A stretch of DNA of 64,000 nucleotides from Coriobacteriia bacterium (GTDB lineage Bacteria > Actinomycetota > Coriobacteriia > Coriobacteriales > UMGS124): the NCBI GenBank assembly GCA_018368455.1, contig JAGZEG010000012.1, positions 1 through 64,000 of the forward strand, read 5' to 3'. Of this stretch, positions 8,852-18,018 are shown piece after piece. The notes under the pieces are model-generated. The model saw only the letters and a list, made by a program, of their open reading frames with translations. It searched no databases and was not told the origin of the DNA. The position numbers and the translations under genes were made by a program. Position 1 is the stretch's first letter, and each line of letters begins with the position of its first letter.

Positions 8852-8881
8852 CTGATATTCGCATGTTATCCATTATTTCAG
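8852..8881. promoter_or_regulatory. AT-rich dyad in the reductase/LysR divergent region
   Basis: CTGATAT (8852-8858) and ATTTCAG (8875-8881) form a 6/7 inverted repeat with a 16-nt spacer. The surrounding DNA is unusually AT-rich for this genome. This is a plausible LysR-type operator between the divergent genes. Confidence 0.3.
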
Positions 8882-9057
8882 TAGGTTTATAAGACAAGCC
8901 CGCTCCAGAGGCAGTAATCCGTACCCTTCGGCACTTTGCCTGCGGACGCGCCCAGAATGGCGTCTTCTTATTTCTTAGCAACAGGCCAGGAACTGGGACG
9001 CTACACTTGTCACCGACGCAGCTTATGGCCCACATCGCAGGCAAAAGCGAGGCACGC

Positions 9058-9963
9058 ATGAACTTTAGGCAGCTTGATTGCTTCGAGCAGGTCGCGAGCA
9101 GTGGCAGCTTCACCCAGGCCGCCGCCGCGCTCTTCCTCTCCCAGTCCGCCGTCAGCCAACAGGTTATCAGCCTCGAAAACGAGCTGGGCTTTCCCCTATT
9201 CGTACGCACCGCACGTGGTACGGAGCTCACACCCGCCGGCGCACATCTGCACGGCAAAATCCCCCATCTGCGCTCCGAGTTCGAAGCGGCCATAGAGACG
9301 GCCCGCCGCATCGCTGATGAAAAGCCCGACTCCCTGCGCATCGGATTCGATGGCCCCATGGCGAGCCCATGGATTGGCCGCGCCATTCGCAAGCTGCGGG
9401 AGACATGCGGAGACATCCAGGTCACGCTGCGTCAGGCAGATATCTCCGAGCTGACGACCGACCTTCTCGACAACCGACTCGACGCCATCGTAACCGTCGA
9501 GTTCGAAGTCAAGGACATGTCCGAACTCGGGTATCAGACCATAGCAACGACAACGGCGTGCGTCTTTCTTCCCGAGGGGCACCCTCTTGCCTCGCGCGCG
9601 CTTCTCTCCCCCGCCGACCTCGCAGGCTACCCGCTGCTTGTCGACTGCGTCTCGGCGGATCCTCCTGTGCTCTCGAAGTCCGCGCGCAGCCTGCGCATGC
9701 TGGGCATCGACTACGATAGCGCCCAGCCAGTTAGCAATGGCAGCCAGTTATTCCCCATGGTTGAGGCGGGACTCGGGCTCTTCGTCGCAAGCCATTTCTG
9801 CGACGAGACCGCATCGCACTACGCCGTGACATCCGTCGACCTCGACACGGGCGGCCAACGCGCCTCGCTCGGCGTGGCCTGGAGAGCATGGGGGCCGGCC
9901 CTGTCCTCGTTTGTCGCATGCGTCCGCGACGTCGCCGGCGAACACGCGCAGGGACACCCGTAG
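9058..9963 (+). CDS. LysR-family transcriptional regulator
   Basis: DNA-binding regulator of 301 residues. The N-terminal winged helix-turn-helix (MNFRQLDCFEQV, then SFTQAAAALFLSQSAVSQQV) is followed by a type-2 periplasmic-binding-protein-like effector domain. The start at 9058 gives the usual LysR N-terminus and length and has GAGG upstream; the frame is open from 9007. It is divergently oriented from the FMN reductase gene, so it probably controls that gene and itself. The effector cannot be inferred. Confidence 0.88.
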   Translation: MNFRQLDCFEQVASSGSFTQAAAALFLSQSAVSQQVISLENELGFPLFVRTARGTELTPAGAHLHGKIPHLRSEFEAAIETARRIADEKPDSLRIGFDGPMASPWIGRAIRKLRETCGDIQVTLRQADISELTTDLLDNRLDAIVTVEFEVKDMSELGYQTIATTTACVFLPEGHPLASRALLSPADLAGYPLLVDCVSADPPVLSKSARSLRMLGIDYDSAQPVSNGSQLFPMVEAGLGLFVASHFCDETASHYAVTSVDLDTGGQRASLGVAWRAWGPALSSFVACVRDVAGEHAQGHP

Positions 9964-10052
9964 CCCGCCCCGCCCGTACGCTCGGAAGCGTCAGGTGGCC
10001 GGGCCGCGAGTGCCCCGCACGGAATCACCGAGATGCCATCGAGAGCCAGCGA

Positions 10053-11951
10053 CTATTCCCCATTGACCATGTTGCGCACGGCGACGCAGCTCAGCGTTGC
10101 CGAATGCCCCGAGAGGCTCATGGGGACCTGCGGTGCGTAGATCTGACCGTAGAAGCAGCCTGCAGGGTTACCGCCGGCATACAGGCCGGGAATCGGCTGG
10201 CGCTCGCCGTCAAGCACGTGCAGCGACGAGTCGATCTCGAGGCCGCCGAGCGTCGTCATCCAGCTGCTCCCCATCTCCGCTGCGTAGAACGGCGGCGTAT
10301 CGACCGTCGACATGAACATGGCCGGCTTGTAGAAGTCCGTGTCCTCGCCTGCCGCGCACATGTCGTTGTAGTGCGCGAGCGTCTTCTTGAACGTCTCGCC
10401 GTCGAACTTGCCGTTGTCCCAGGCAGGGCCGTTCATCTTTTCGATGAGCTCATCGATCGTGTCCGCCTTGAGAAGCATGCCCTGCTCGATCATCAGCTCG
10501 GAGTGCTCGGACGTGTCGATGCCGTCAACGAGGCGGTCAAAGTAGTGCTCGAGGTTTTTCTCCTGCGACGCTCCGTCCCAGATGGCCCAGAACAGCCCCT
10601 CGGGCTGCTTGTCGATGATGGGGCCCGACATGAAGTACCCGATCTCCTCGTTCGTGAAGCGCTCGCCACGCTGGTTGACCTTGAGGCCGGTACCCATGGC
10701 GTTCGAGGGCAGGTTCCACTCCTTCCACGGCTTTATGAATGCGGTGAACTCGTCCTCGACGCGTTTCTTGTCAACGTCCTCGATGCGCATGACCATGGCG
10801 GGCGCCGTGCAGCCCATCATGTGGGAGTTGTACTGGCCGGGGTCCTCCATCTTGGCGCCGACCCACATGCCCATCTTGTGGCCATCGCCCGTCATCCACG
10901 TCTGCCACGTGCGCGCCGTGCGCAGGCCGATGGGATAGTAGCAGCGCACCATCTCGTCGTCCCAGTCAAAGCCGCCCGTCGCCAGCAGCACGCCCTTGCT
11001 TGCGTTTACCTTGATGTATGCGCCGTCCGCGTTTTGGGCGATGCAGCCGATGACGCGCTTGGAGTCGTCGTCTTCCCAGCCCTCCTCGCGCACGAGCTGC
11101 ACAGCCGGCGTCTCGAACATATAACGCGCCCCGTGCTCAACCGAGTAGTTGTAGAGTGGGCCGAGCCAGTCGGCATCCGAGAAGTCGTCGCGGCCCCACA
11201 GGCACACACCCGGCTCCTCAGACTCGCCGAACTGGTGCTGGAGGGCGTACATGTTCCAATAGGAGTCGCTGTACACGCCCCCGGTCTGCTTCATGTCCTC
11301 CTGGGACTCCGCCACTGAACCGAGGTGCTTGTAGTAGCCATAGTAGCCGCCGACCTTCACGGGGACGCCGGCCTGCTCGATGATGTCGATGAGGAAGTCA
11401 CCGACCTCGCCGGACTCGTCGAGCCACAGCTTGACGATGTCCTGTTTGCTCGTTGCGTTCGAGCCGCCAAAGATGTCCCTGACGATCGTGGCCTTCTCCT
11501 CGTCCGTGCACAGGACACCGAGCTCCTTGAGCTTCGACGTGCCGAAGAGGCTCATGCCCGTAGGTCGCGTCGTGACGATGTGCCCGAGCTTCTCGAGGCA
11601 GAGCACGTCAGCCCCCAAGCTCGAGGCGTAGGCGACCGCCGGCACGCCCGAGATTCCGGCGCCGATGACGAGCACCTCGCAGTCGTACGTCTCGGCGATC
11701 TCGTCATCGGGAATGGGAGCAGGTGCGTCCATGAATGACCAGTGCTGGGCGCCGAGCTCGTCGACGCTGATGGCGCCCGCCGAAGATGCGGGACCCTCGA
11801 CGCCCGCAGCATCCGCACCGGCAGAGGAAGCGGGATCGGAATCGGCACGAGCCACGCCCGCATGACCCGCCAGCACCGCCGCGGTGCCCGCGAGCGCGGC
11901 GCCGCCCACAAACGACCTGCGAGAGACAGCCGCGTTGTTACCTGTTGCCAT
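10053..11951 (-). CDS. Tat-exported FAD-dependent fumarate-reductase-like flavoprotein
   Basis: A 632-residue FAD enzyme of the fumarate reductase/succinate dehydrogenase flavoprotein family. The N-terminus has a twin-arginine signal (SRRSFVGGAAL) with an Ala-rich core, followed by a low-complexity Ser/Ala linker. The Rossmann motif VLVIGAGISG follows near residue 95, and the C-terminal FAD contact is GLYAGGNPAGCFYG. No haem-binding CXXCH or FMN-binding domain is encoded here, so electrons must arrive from a separate donor. Coriobacteriia carry many such paralogues, several acting on fumarate, urocanate or plant and drug xenobiotics. The acceptor for this one cannot be named. AGGAGG lies 5 nt before the ATG. 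No LysR or LuxR regulator is directly adjacent in the same direction. Confidence 0.87.
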   Translation of the reverse strand: MATGNNAAVSRRSFVGGAALAGTAAVLAGHAGVARADSDPASSAGADAAGVEGPASSAGAISVDELGAQHWSFMDAPAPIPDDEIAETYDCEVLVIGAGISGVPAVAYASSLGADVLCLEKLGHIVTTRPTGMSLFGTSKLKELGVLCTDEEKATIVRDIFGGSNATSKQDIVKLWLDESGEVGDFLIDIIEQAGVPVKVGGYYGYYKHLGSVAESQEDMKQTGGVYSDSYWNMYALQHQFGESEEPGVCLWGRDDFSDADWLGPLYNYSVEHGARYMFETPAVQLVREEGWEDDDSKRVIGCIAQNADGAYIKVNASKGVLLATGGFDWDDEMVRCYYPIGLRTARTWQTWMTGDGHKMGMWVGAKMEDPGQYNSHMMGCTAPAMVMRIEDVDKKRVEDEFTAFIKPWKEWNLPSNAMGTGLKVNQRGERFTNEEIGYFMSGPIIDKQPEGLFWAIWDGASQEKNLEHYFDRLVDGIDTSEHSELMIEQGMLLKADTIDELIEKMNGPAWDNGKFDGETFKKTLAHYNDMCAAGEDTDFYKPAMFMSTVDTPPFYAAEMGSSWMTTLGGLEIDSSLHVLDGERQPIPGLYAGGNPAGCFYGQIYAPQVPMSLSGHSATLSCVAVRNMVNGE

Positions 11952-12147
11952 GGTGGCCTCCTGACGTTGGAAGGAGGCGCCCCTTGCGCCCCCCTGGCAT
12001 CCCGGGCGGGGGCGCTAGCTTGCCCACCTCCCGGCTGACCCAAAGTGTAGGAGACCAACATTTTCCCAGCTAAACGTCGTGCTTATGGCCCTATCGCAAA
12101 TGGAGATAGCCTGAGCTGGCGACGCTTCATGCCGACCGCGCCCGCCC

Positions 12148-14883
12148 CTACCCCAGCGCCGCGGCCAGGTAGCGACCCGTCACGCTCGCAGGGCAGGCGG
12201 CAACCTGCTCAGGCGTTCCGGCGCACACGACGCGGCCGCCGTCCGAACCTCCGCCGGGGCCCAGGTCGATGACATAGTCGGCGCTCGCGATGACGTCGAG
12301 GTCGTGCTCGATGACGACGACGGTCGCCCCGCTGGCCACGAGCCGGTCGAACACGCCAAGCAGCACGCGCACATCGAGCGGGTGCAGGCCAATCGTCGGC
12401 TCGTCGAACACGAACAGCGCGCCCTCCTGGGCCCGACCCATCTCGCTGGCGAGCTTGAGACGCTGGGCCTCCCCGCCAGACAGCGCCGGCGTCGGCTCGC
12501 CGAGCGTCAGGTAGCCTAGACCCAGGTCGTGCAGGGTCTGCAAACGCGCCTGAACCTTGCGCAGGCCAAGCGTCGCGTCGAGTGCCTCGTCGACGCTGAG
12601 CTCCATGAGCTGGGGAAGCGACAGCGCGCAGCCGTCGGCGCCCACGCGGTGGATGTCGAGCGCCTCCGGTGCGTAGCGCGAACCGCGACAGTCGGGGCAC
12701 TCGATGTCGACATCGGGCAAGAACTGCACGTCGAGCGAGATGGACCCCGTTCCGTCGCATGTCGGGCAGCGCAGCCGACCCGTGTTGTACGAGAAGTCGC
12801 CCGCCTTATAGCCCGCTGCCTTGGCCTCGTCGCAGCGCGCGTAAGCCCGGCGCAGCTCGTCGTGGATGTCGGCGTACGTCGCAACTGTCGAGCGCACGTT
12901 CGCCCCGATGGGCGTCGCGTCGATGAGCTCGGCCCGCGTGATGCCCGGCGCGTCGAGCGCACGCACGTGATCCGGTAGAGGCGCCCCGGCAACGACGGCC
13001 TGCAGCGCCGGCACGAGCGTCTCGAGCACGAGCGTCGTCTTACCCGAGCCCGACACACCCGTCACGGCAACGAGCCGCCCTCGGGGAACGTCGACGGACA
13101 GCGGGCGCACCGTGTGCAGAGCCGCCGTCTCCAGGTGAATGCGCCCTCGGTCGAACACCTCGCCAAACGACGCGCGCTCTCGCACGAGCGGGGTCTCCGG
13201 CCCTTCGGCACCCTCGCGCATCGGCGCACCCTCGGCCTCGCACGCGAGGGCCCCTCCGCCAGGCCCACCCCCGCAGTCCGAAATGCCCCCGGCAGCGACG
13301 CCGTCCTCGACGCGTTCCGCCGCGGACGCGCTGTCGACGCCCCCGCCCCTCGCCAGCTCCCGCGCCAAGAACGGCGCGATACGCGAGCCCGAGGTGGCCG
13401 CGACCTGCCTGACGCTACCCTGCGCGATAACGCGCCCACCGTCGGCCCCCGCGGCCGGCCCCATCTCGATGAGGTGGTCACACGCGGCAAGCACCCGCAC
13501 GTCGTGATCGACCACGACGACGGAGTTGCCGTCGGCCACGAGGTCGCGCATGACGCCGAGCAGACCGTCAACGTTGGCCGGATGCAGGCCGATGGACGGC
13601 TCGTCGAGCACGTAGAGCACACCGGTCGTACGGTTGCGCACGGCACGGGCGAGCTGGACGCGCTGACGCTCGCCCGTCGACAGCGTCGCGCCCGCGCGAT
13701 CGAGCGAGAGGTAGCCCAGGCCGAGCTCAAGCAGTCGGCGCGCCGCGTCGAGGAAGCTCTCGCAGATGCTCGCCGCCATCGGGCGCATCGGCTCAGGCAG
13801 CGTCTCCGGAACGCCGCGCACCCACTCCGCCGCCTCGCCGAGCGTCAGCGCGCTCGCCTGCGCAAGGTCAAGCCCACAAACCTGGGGCTGGCGCGCCGCC
13901 TGCGAGAGCCGCGTGCCCCCACAGGCAGAACACGGCCCTTCGCGCAGGAACTTCGCTACGCGCTTGAGGCCGCTCTCGTCCTTAGCCTTGGCCAGCGCGT
14001 TCTCGACGGTGTAGACGGCGTTGTAGTACGTGAAGTCGAGCTCGGCGAAGTCGTCGCCCTTCTTCGGGCGATAGAGGATGTGGCGCTTCTCGGCGGGGCC
14101 CTCGAACACGATGCGTCGCTCCTCGGCCGTGAGCTCGGAGAACGGCACGTTCGTGCGCACGCCCATCGCCGCGCACACCTGCTTCATGAGATCCCACATC
14201 AGCGTGCCCCACGGCTTGACGGCGCCCTCGTCGATGGAGAGCGACTCGTCAGGCACGAGCGCCGCCCGATCGACCTCACGCACGACGCCCGTGCCACCGC
14301 ACGTCGGGCACGCCCCGCCCGAGTTGAACGCGAGATCCTCCGCGCCCGGGGCCCAGAACTGCTTCCCGCATGAAGGACACGTCAGCGCGAGGCCCGCCGC
14401 GACGTTGAGCGACGGCGCCACACGCGTTCCGCAATGCGGGCACACGTGGGAGGCGCAGCGTGAGAACAGCAGGCGCAGGCTGTTGAGCAACTCGCTCATT
14501 GTGCCGAACGTCGAACGCACGCCGGGGACCGCAGGTCGCTGGTGCAGCGCCAGCGCCGCCGGCACGTGCAACACCTCGTCAACGGCGGCCTTGCCCGCCT
14601 GCGTGAGGCGGCGGCGCGTGTACGTCGACAGTGCCTCGAGGTAGCGCCGCGAGCCCTCGGCATAGAGCACACCCAGGGCCAGCGAGCTCTTGCCCGAGCC
14701 CGACACGCCCGCAATGCCCACGAGTTCGCCCAGAGGCACGTCAACGTCGACGTCCTTGAGGCTGTGCACGCGCGCCCCACGCACCTCGATGTGGCTCGGC
14801 CCCGCCTGCGACCCGCAGCACCTGCCAGCCCGCTCCACCGTCGGCTCCTGCCGAGCGTCACTCGGCCACGACCACTGCCCCAT
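12148..14883 (-). CDS. UvrA2-like excinuclease ABC subunit A paralogue
   Basis: Tandem ABC ATPase of 911 residues. It has two Walker A motifs (GVSGSGKSS, GVSGSGKTT), two signature motifs (LSTGERQR, LSGGEAQR) and Walker B motifs ending DEPSIGLHP and DEPTIGLHP. Zinc-binding cysteine pairs include CPTCGGTG and CPTCDGTG...CPDCRGSRY. Only about 40 residues separate the first CPHCG (residue 148) from FNSGGACPTC (residue 187). Canonical UvrA carries a larger UvrB-interaction domain there. This points to the UvrA2/DrrC class, linked to drug or damage tolerance rather than core repair. The two halves are joined by an acidic Gly/Ala-rich linker. The start is MGQWSW (14883), preceded by GGAAGG. uvrB and uvrC are not nearby. 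Confidence 0.85.
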   Translation of the reverse strand: MGQWSWPSDARQEPTVERAGRCCGSQAGPSHIEVRGARVHSLKDVDVDVPLGELVGIAGVSGSGKSSLALGVLYAEGSRRYLEALSTYTRRRLTQAGKAAVDEVLHVPAALALHQRPAVPGVRSTFGTMSELLNSLRLLFSRCASHVCPHCGTRVAPSLNVAAGLALTCPSCGKQFWAPGAEDLAFNSGGACPTCGGTGVVREVDRAALVPDESLSIDEGAVKPWGTLMWDLMKQVCAAMGVRTNVPFSELTAEERRIVFEGPAEKRHILYRPKKGDDFAELDFTYYNAVYTVENALAKAKDESGLKRVAKFLREGPCSACGGTRLSQAARQPQVCGLDLAQASALTLGEAAEWVRGVPETLPEPMRPMAASICESFLDAARRLLELGLGYLSLDRAGATLSTGERQRVQLARAVRNRTTGVLYVLDEPSIGLHPANVDGLLGVMRDLVADGNSVVVVDHDVRVLAACDHLIEMGPAAGADGGRVIAQGSVRQVAATSGSRIAPFLARELARGGGVDSASAAERVEDGVAAGGISDCGGGPGGGALACEAEGAPMREGAEGPETPLVRERASFGEVFDRGRIHLETAALHTVRPLSVDVPRGRLVAVTGVSGSGKTTLVLETLVPALQAVVAGAPLPDHVRALDAPGITRAELIDATPIGANVRSTVATYADIHDELRRAYARCDEAKAAGYKAGDFSYNTGRLRCPTCDGTGSISLDVQFLPDVDIECPDCRGSRYAPEALDIHRVGADGCALSLPQLMELSVDEALDATLGLRKVQARLQTLHDLGLGYLTLGEPTPALSGGEAQRLKLASEMGRAQEGALFVFDEPTIGLHPLDVRVLLGVFDRLVASGATVVVIEHDLDVIASADYVIDLGPGGGSDGGRVVCAGTPEQVAACPASVTGRYLAAALG

Positions 14884-15104
14884 GCGCCTTCCTTTCTCGC
14901 TCGCCCATCCCATCATAGCTGGGAGTGCCCGGGTCGATGCGGCCGCAGAGTCAGACTATTGCCACCATCTCGCTCCTTCTTCCTCCAGGTTTGCCCCATC
15001 GATCTTCTTGCGTGAAATATCTGACACCTGAGGCAAATTATCGCTTGCATATGACCCGTCAAACCGCGACACTTTTCATAAGGTCATGCGAGAAGGAGCC
15101 GCAC

Positions 15105-17429
15105 ATGGGTGAGGGCCAGCACACAGGACGCGAACCGCTTACGCTCAGGTTCAGCCGGACGTTCCTGCGCTTTCGCGTCGTCGTCATGATCGTGTTCGCC
15201 ATCGCCACCGTCGCCGCCGCGCTGTGCATTCCACGCGTCGCCATCAACTACTCCCTCGCGGACTATCTCCCCCAAGATGCCCCCTCGACGCGCGCCATCG
15301 ACACGATGCAGGAGGTCTACGGGACGGGCATCCCCAACGCCCGCCTGTATGCCGAAGGTCTGACGCTCTCGCAGGCAAGCCAGCTCGATGACGCCCTGAC
15401 GAACGTGGACGGCGTCGAGGAGGTCATGTGGCTCGGCACGCAGGTCGACGTCAAGGTGCCGATCGAGACGCAAGACGCCGACGCCGTGTCCGCCTGGAAG
15501 ACAGACGACGGCTACCTCTACCAGCTCGTGATCGACGCAGCCGTGGGCAACGACGCCATAGCCGGCGTCCGAGCCGCCGCTACCGACGCCGGGGCGACAC
15601 GCGTCTCCATGGATGGCGACCTCGTGAGCACCGTCTCCATGCAGGAGTCGACGTCCGTCGAGGTCGTGCTCATCCTTCTTGCCGGCATCGCTATCATCGT
15701 CGGCATCCTGTTGCTCGGCTCGCACTCGTGGTTCGAGCCCGTCGTGTTCATGGTGCCCATCGGCGTGGCCATCGTCCTCAACATGGGCTCGAATATCGTC
15801 ATGGGCGAGATCTCGTTCGTGAGCCAGATCAGCGGCGCCATCCTGCAGCTCGCTGTCTCCATGGACTACGCCATCGTGTTCCTGCACCGCTTCCGCAACA
15901 TGCAGCACGAGTTTACCGACCCCGTCGAGGCCATGGCCCACTGCATGCAGCGCAGCTTCTCCATCGAGCTGTCGAGCGCGGCCGTCACGTTCTTCGGTTT
16001 CCTGTCGCTGACGATCATGCGCTTCGGCATCGGCGTCGACCTGGGCATCGTGCTGGCCAAGGGCATCGCCCTGTCGTTCGTGTCCGTCATCTTCCTCATG
16101 CCGTGCCTCATCCTGCTGTGCCTGCCGGTGCTCGACAAGCTCAACCACCGCTACCTCGTGCCGTCGCTCGACAAGCTGTCGCGGGGGCTCCAGCGCATCG
16201 CCGCCCCAATGGCCATCGTCATCGTCATCATCGCCGTCCCCTGCTACCTGGGCGAGGACAAGACGGGCTTCATATTCGGGTCGTCCGACCTCGTGGCGCC
16301 CGACAGCCAGGCGGGTATCGAGAGCCAGCACATCGAGGATGCGTCCGGGACGGCGAACACGTGGGTGCTTATGGTGCCCGAGGGCCAGTGGGGCAACGAG
16401 CGCGGTCTCGTCAAGGAGCTGCAGGCGACGGAGCACGTCAGCGCCGTCACGTCCTACATCACAACGGCGGGCCATGCCATGCCGGCCGACATCGTGCCAG
16501 CCGACCAGCTCGAGCAGCTCATCAAGGACGGATGGTCGCGCATCGTCGTGACGACGGACGTCGAAGGCGAGGGCGACGTGGCGTTCGGGCTCGTCGAGAC
16601 CGTGCGATCCATCGCGCAAAGCTATTACGGAGACGACTACCTGCTGGCCGGCAGCACCGTGAACACGTACGACCTCAAGACGACGACGCAGTCCGACGCC
16701 CAGCCCGTCAAGATGTTCACGATGCTGTCCATCGGCATCGTGCTGGCGATCATGTTCCGCAGCCTCACGATCCCGCTGCTCATCCTCGCGGCCATAGAGG
16801 TGTCCATCTGGATCAACCTCGCCATCCCCTACTTCATGGGGACGTCGCTGAACTACATCGGATACCTCGTCATCGACTCCGTGCAGATGGGAGCCTCGGT
16901 GGACTACGCCATCGTGCTAGCGCGCGAGTACTTTGACCGTCGGCGTTCGATGAGCGCGAAGGATGCGTCGCGCGATGCGGTCACCTACGCAGGCGTGCCC
17001 ATCATGACGTCGGCCATCATCCTGATCATGGCGGGCGCCTCGGTGCAGTTCATCTCGAGCAACGGCATCGTATCCGAGCTGGGCATGCTCATCTTCCGCG
17101 GCGCGTTCATCTCCATGCTGATGATGTTCCTGTTCCTGCCGTTCCTGTTCCGCCTGTTCGACGGCATCGTGCGGCATACGTCAATCGGTCTGCACGCGTA
17201 TGACCCACGCAAGGGTACGCCGGCACTCGCGAGCGCCGGCTCCGGTGGGCTGCCGGGCAAGACGGGGGCTCCCGTTGCGCCGAGCACCCCGCTCACCAGT
17301 GTCCCCGCCAAGCCCGAGGCAGGAGCATCGGACGCGCCCGCGACAGCACAGGCAGCCCCGCACGACATCCCGGCAGCACACAAGGACGGCGCTCCCGAGC
17401 CTCCGAGCGGCTATACGAACGCCCAGTAG
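15105..17429 (+). CDS. MMPL/RND-superfamily membrane transporter
   Basis: Integral membrane protein of 774 residues in two homologous halves. Each half has one helix, a large extracytoplasmic domain, then a block of five or six helices, as in MMPL and SecDF-like RND proteins. Characteristic helices contain SMDYAIVFLHRFR in the first half and GASVDYAIVLAREYFD in the second. The last 70 residues after DPRKGTP are Pro/Ala/Gly-rich and probably disordered in the cytoplasm. The start is MGEGQHTG, with AGAAGGAG 6 nt upstream; the frame is open from 14925 without a ribosome-binding site. Family members export lipids or small hydrophobic molecules using the proton gradient. It is divergent from the UvrA2-like gene, and co-regulation as a drug-defence pair is possible. 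Confidence 0.85.
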   Translation: MGEGQHTGREPLTLRFSRTFLRFRVVVMIVFAIATVAAALCIPRVAINYSLADYLPQDAPSTRAIDTMQEVYGTGIPNARLYAEGLTLSQASQLDDALTNVDGVEEVMWLGTQVDVKVPIETQDADAVSAWKTDDGYLYQLVIDAAVGNDAIAGVRAAATDAGATRVSMDGDLVSTVSMQESTSVEVVLILLAGIAIIVGILLLGSHSWFEPVVFMVPIGVAIVLNMGSNIVMGEISFVSQISGAILQLAVSMDYAIVFLHRFRNMQHEFTDPVEAMAHCMQRSFSIELSSAAVTFFGFLSLTIMRFGIGVDLGIVLAKGIALSFVSVIFLMPCLILLCLPVLDKLNHRYLVPSLDKLSRGLQRIAAPMAIVIVIIAVPCYLGEDKTGFIFGSSDLVAPDSQAGIESQHIEDASGTANTWVLMVPEGQWGNERGLVKELQATEHVSAVTSYITTAGHAMPADIVPADQLEQLIKDGWSRIVVTTDVEGEGDVAFGLVETVRSIAQSYYGDDYLLAGSTVNTYDLKTTTQSDAQPVKMFTMLSIGIVLAIMFRSLTIPLLILAAIEVSIWINLAIPYFMGTSLNYIGYLVIDSVQMGASVDYAIVLAREYFDRRRSMSAKDASRDAVTYAGVPIMTSAIILIMAGASVQFISSNGIVSELGMLIFRGAFISMLMMFLFLPFLFRLFDGIVRHTSIGLHAYDPRKGTPALASAGSGGLPGKTGAPVAPSTPLTSVPAKPEAGASDAPATAQAAPHDIPAAHKDGAPEPPSGYTNAQ

Positions 17430-18018
17430 AAACCTCCAACGACACGTGGCGTCGAGTAGGGTTTCCCAACGCCCCACCGGCTCGGCTGTCTCTATCCAGC
17501 GAAATCAAAAACCGGGCCGAAGACGAAAAGCCAGGCATCCGAAGTCGCACGGATCCCTAACTGCGGCCATCGCCCAACGCAAGTGAGGGCCGCAGGGCAT
17601 CGAAACGTCCCGTGTAGGTCGCACAGGACGCCAAAGAATGACCGAACCCCGTCTGTTTGGCCAAAACTACCCTGCTTTGCGAGTCCTCCGAGGCCGCAAC
17701 GCCCATCACCGGAAGGAAAACCGCAGGTAAGCTCCGATCGCCAGGCAGTCGAGGGGGCTTTTGCAGCCTGAAGACGCCCCATCCCCTCGCAAAGCAGGGG
17801 TGTTTTGGCCAGCAGAGCGGGTTTCTGTCCTTCTCTGAGCAAACGCCGCCACAATGAGCCCCCACCCGACGGTCTCGGGCGGCAGATGCCCCACGCGTTC
17901 GGCAAGCCAGCCAGAGGCAACAGACAAAAAGGCGTGCCCCTGAGCCGCAGGCAGGCACCTATACCCCCGCCCATCCGGCGGAAACGCGACGGGGGGATCC
18001 CCGAAGTAGCTGCGCCTC
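17430..18018. repeat. Convergent intergenic region with a 25-bp inverted repeat pair
   Basis: This 589-bp gap separates convergent genes and has no supported gene. An arm at 17659-17683 (GGCCAAAACTACC...GCGAG) is repeated in inverse orientation at 17786-17810 (CTCGC...GTTTTGGCC) with 23 of 25 matches. The intervening 102 bp contains AAAACCGCAGGTAA (17717-17730), a motif also near the centre of the palindromes at 23.3 and 30.5 kb. The flanks (17540-17600) include a further small dyad, CTGCGGCC/GGCCGCAG. The layout suggests a mobile-like or structural intergenic repeat. Confidence 0.7.

Noticed and set aside
15084..16619. Antisense frame of 511 codons opposite the MMPL gene
   Set aside because: Low-complexity Asp/His/Arg composition and no domain; shadow of the MMPL coding sequence.
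17492..17974. Minus-strand frames in the 17.5 kb gap
   Set aside because: Overlap the inverted repeat, Cys/Trp/Arg-rich and without a start context; judged non-coding.
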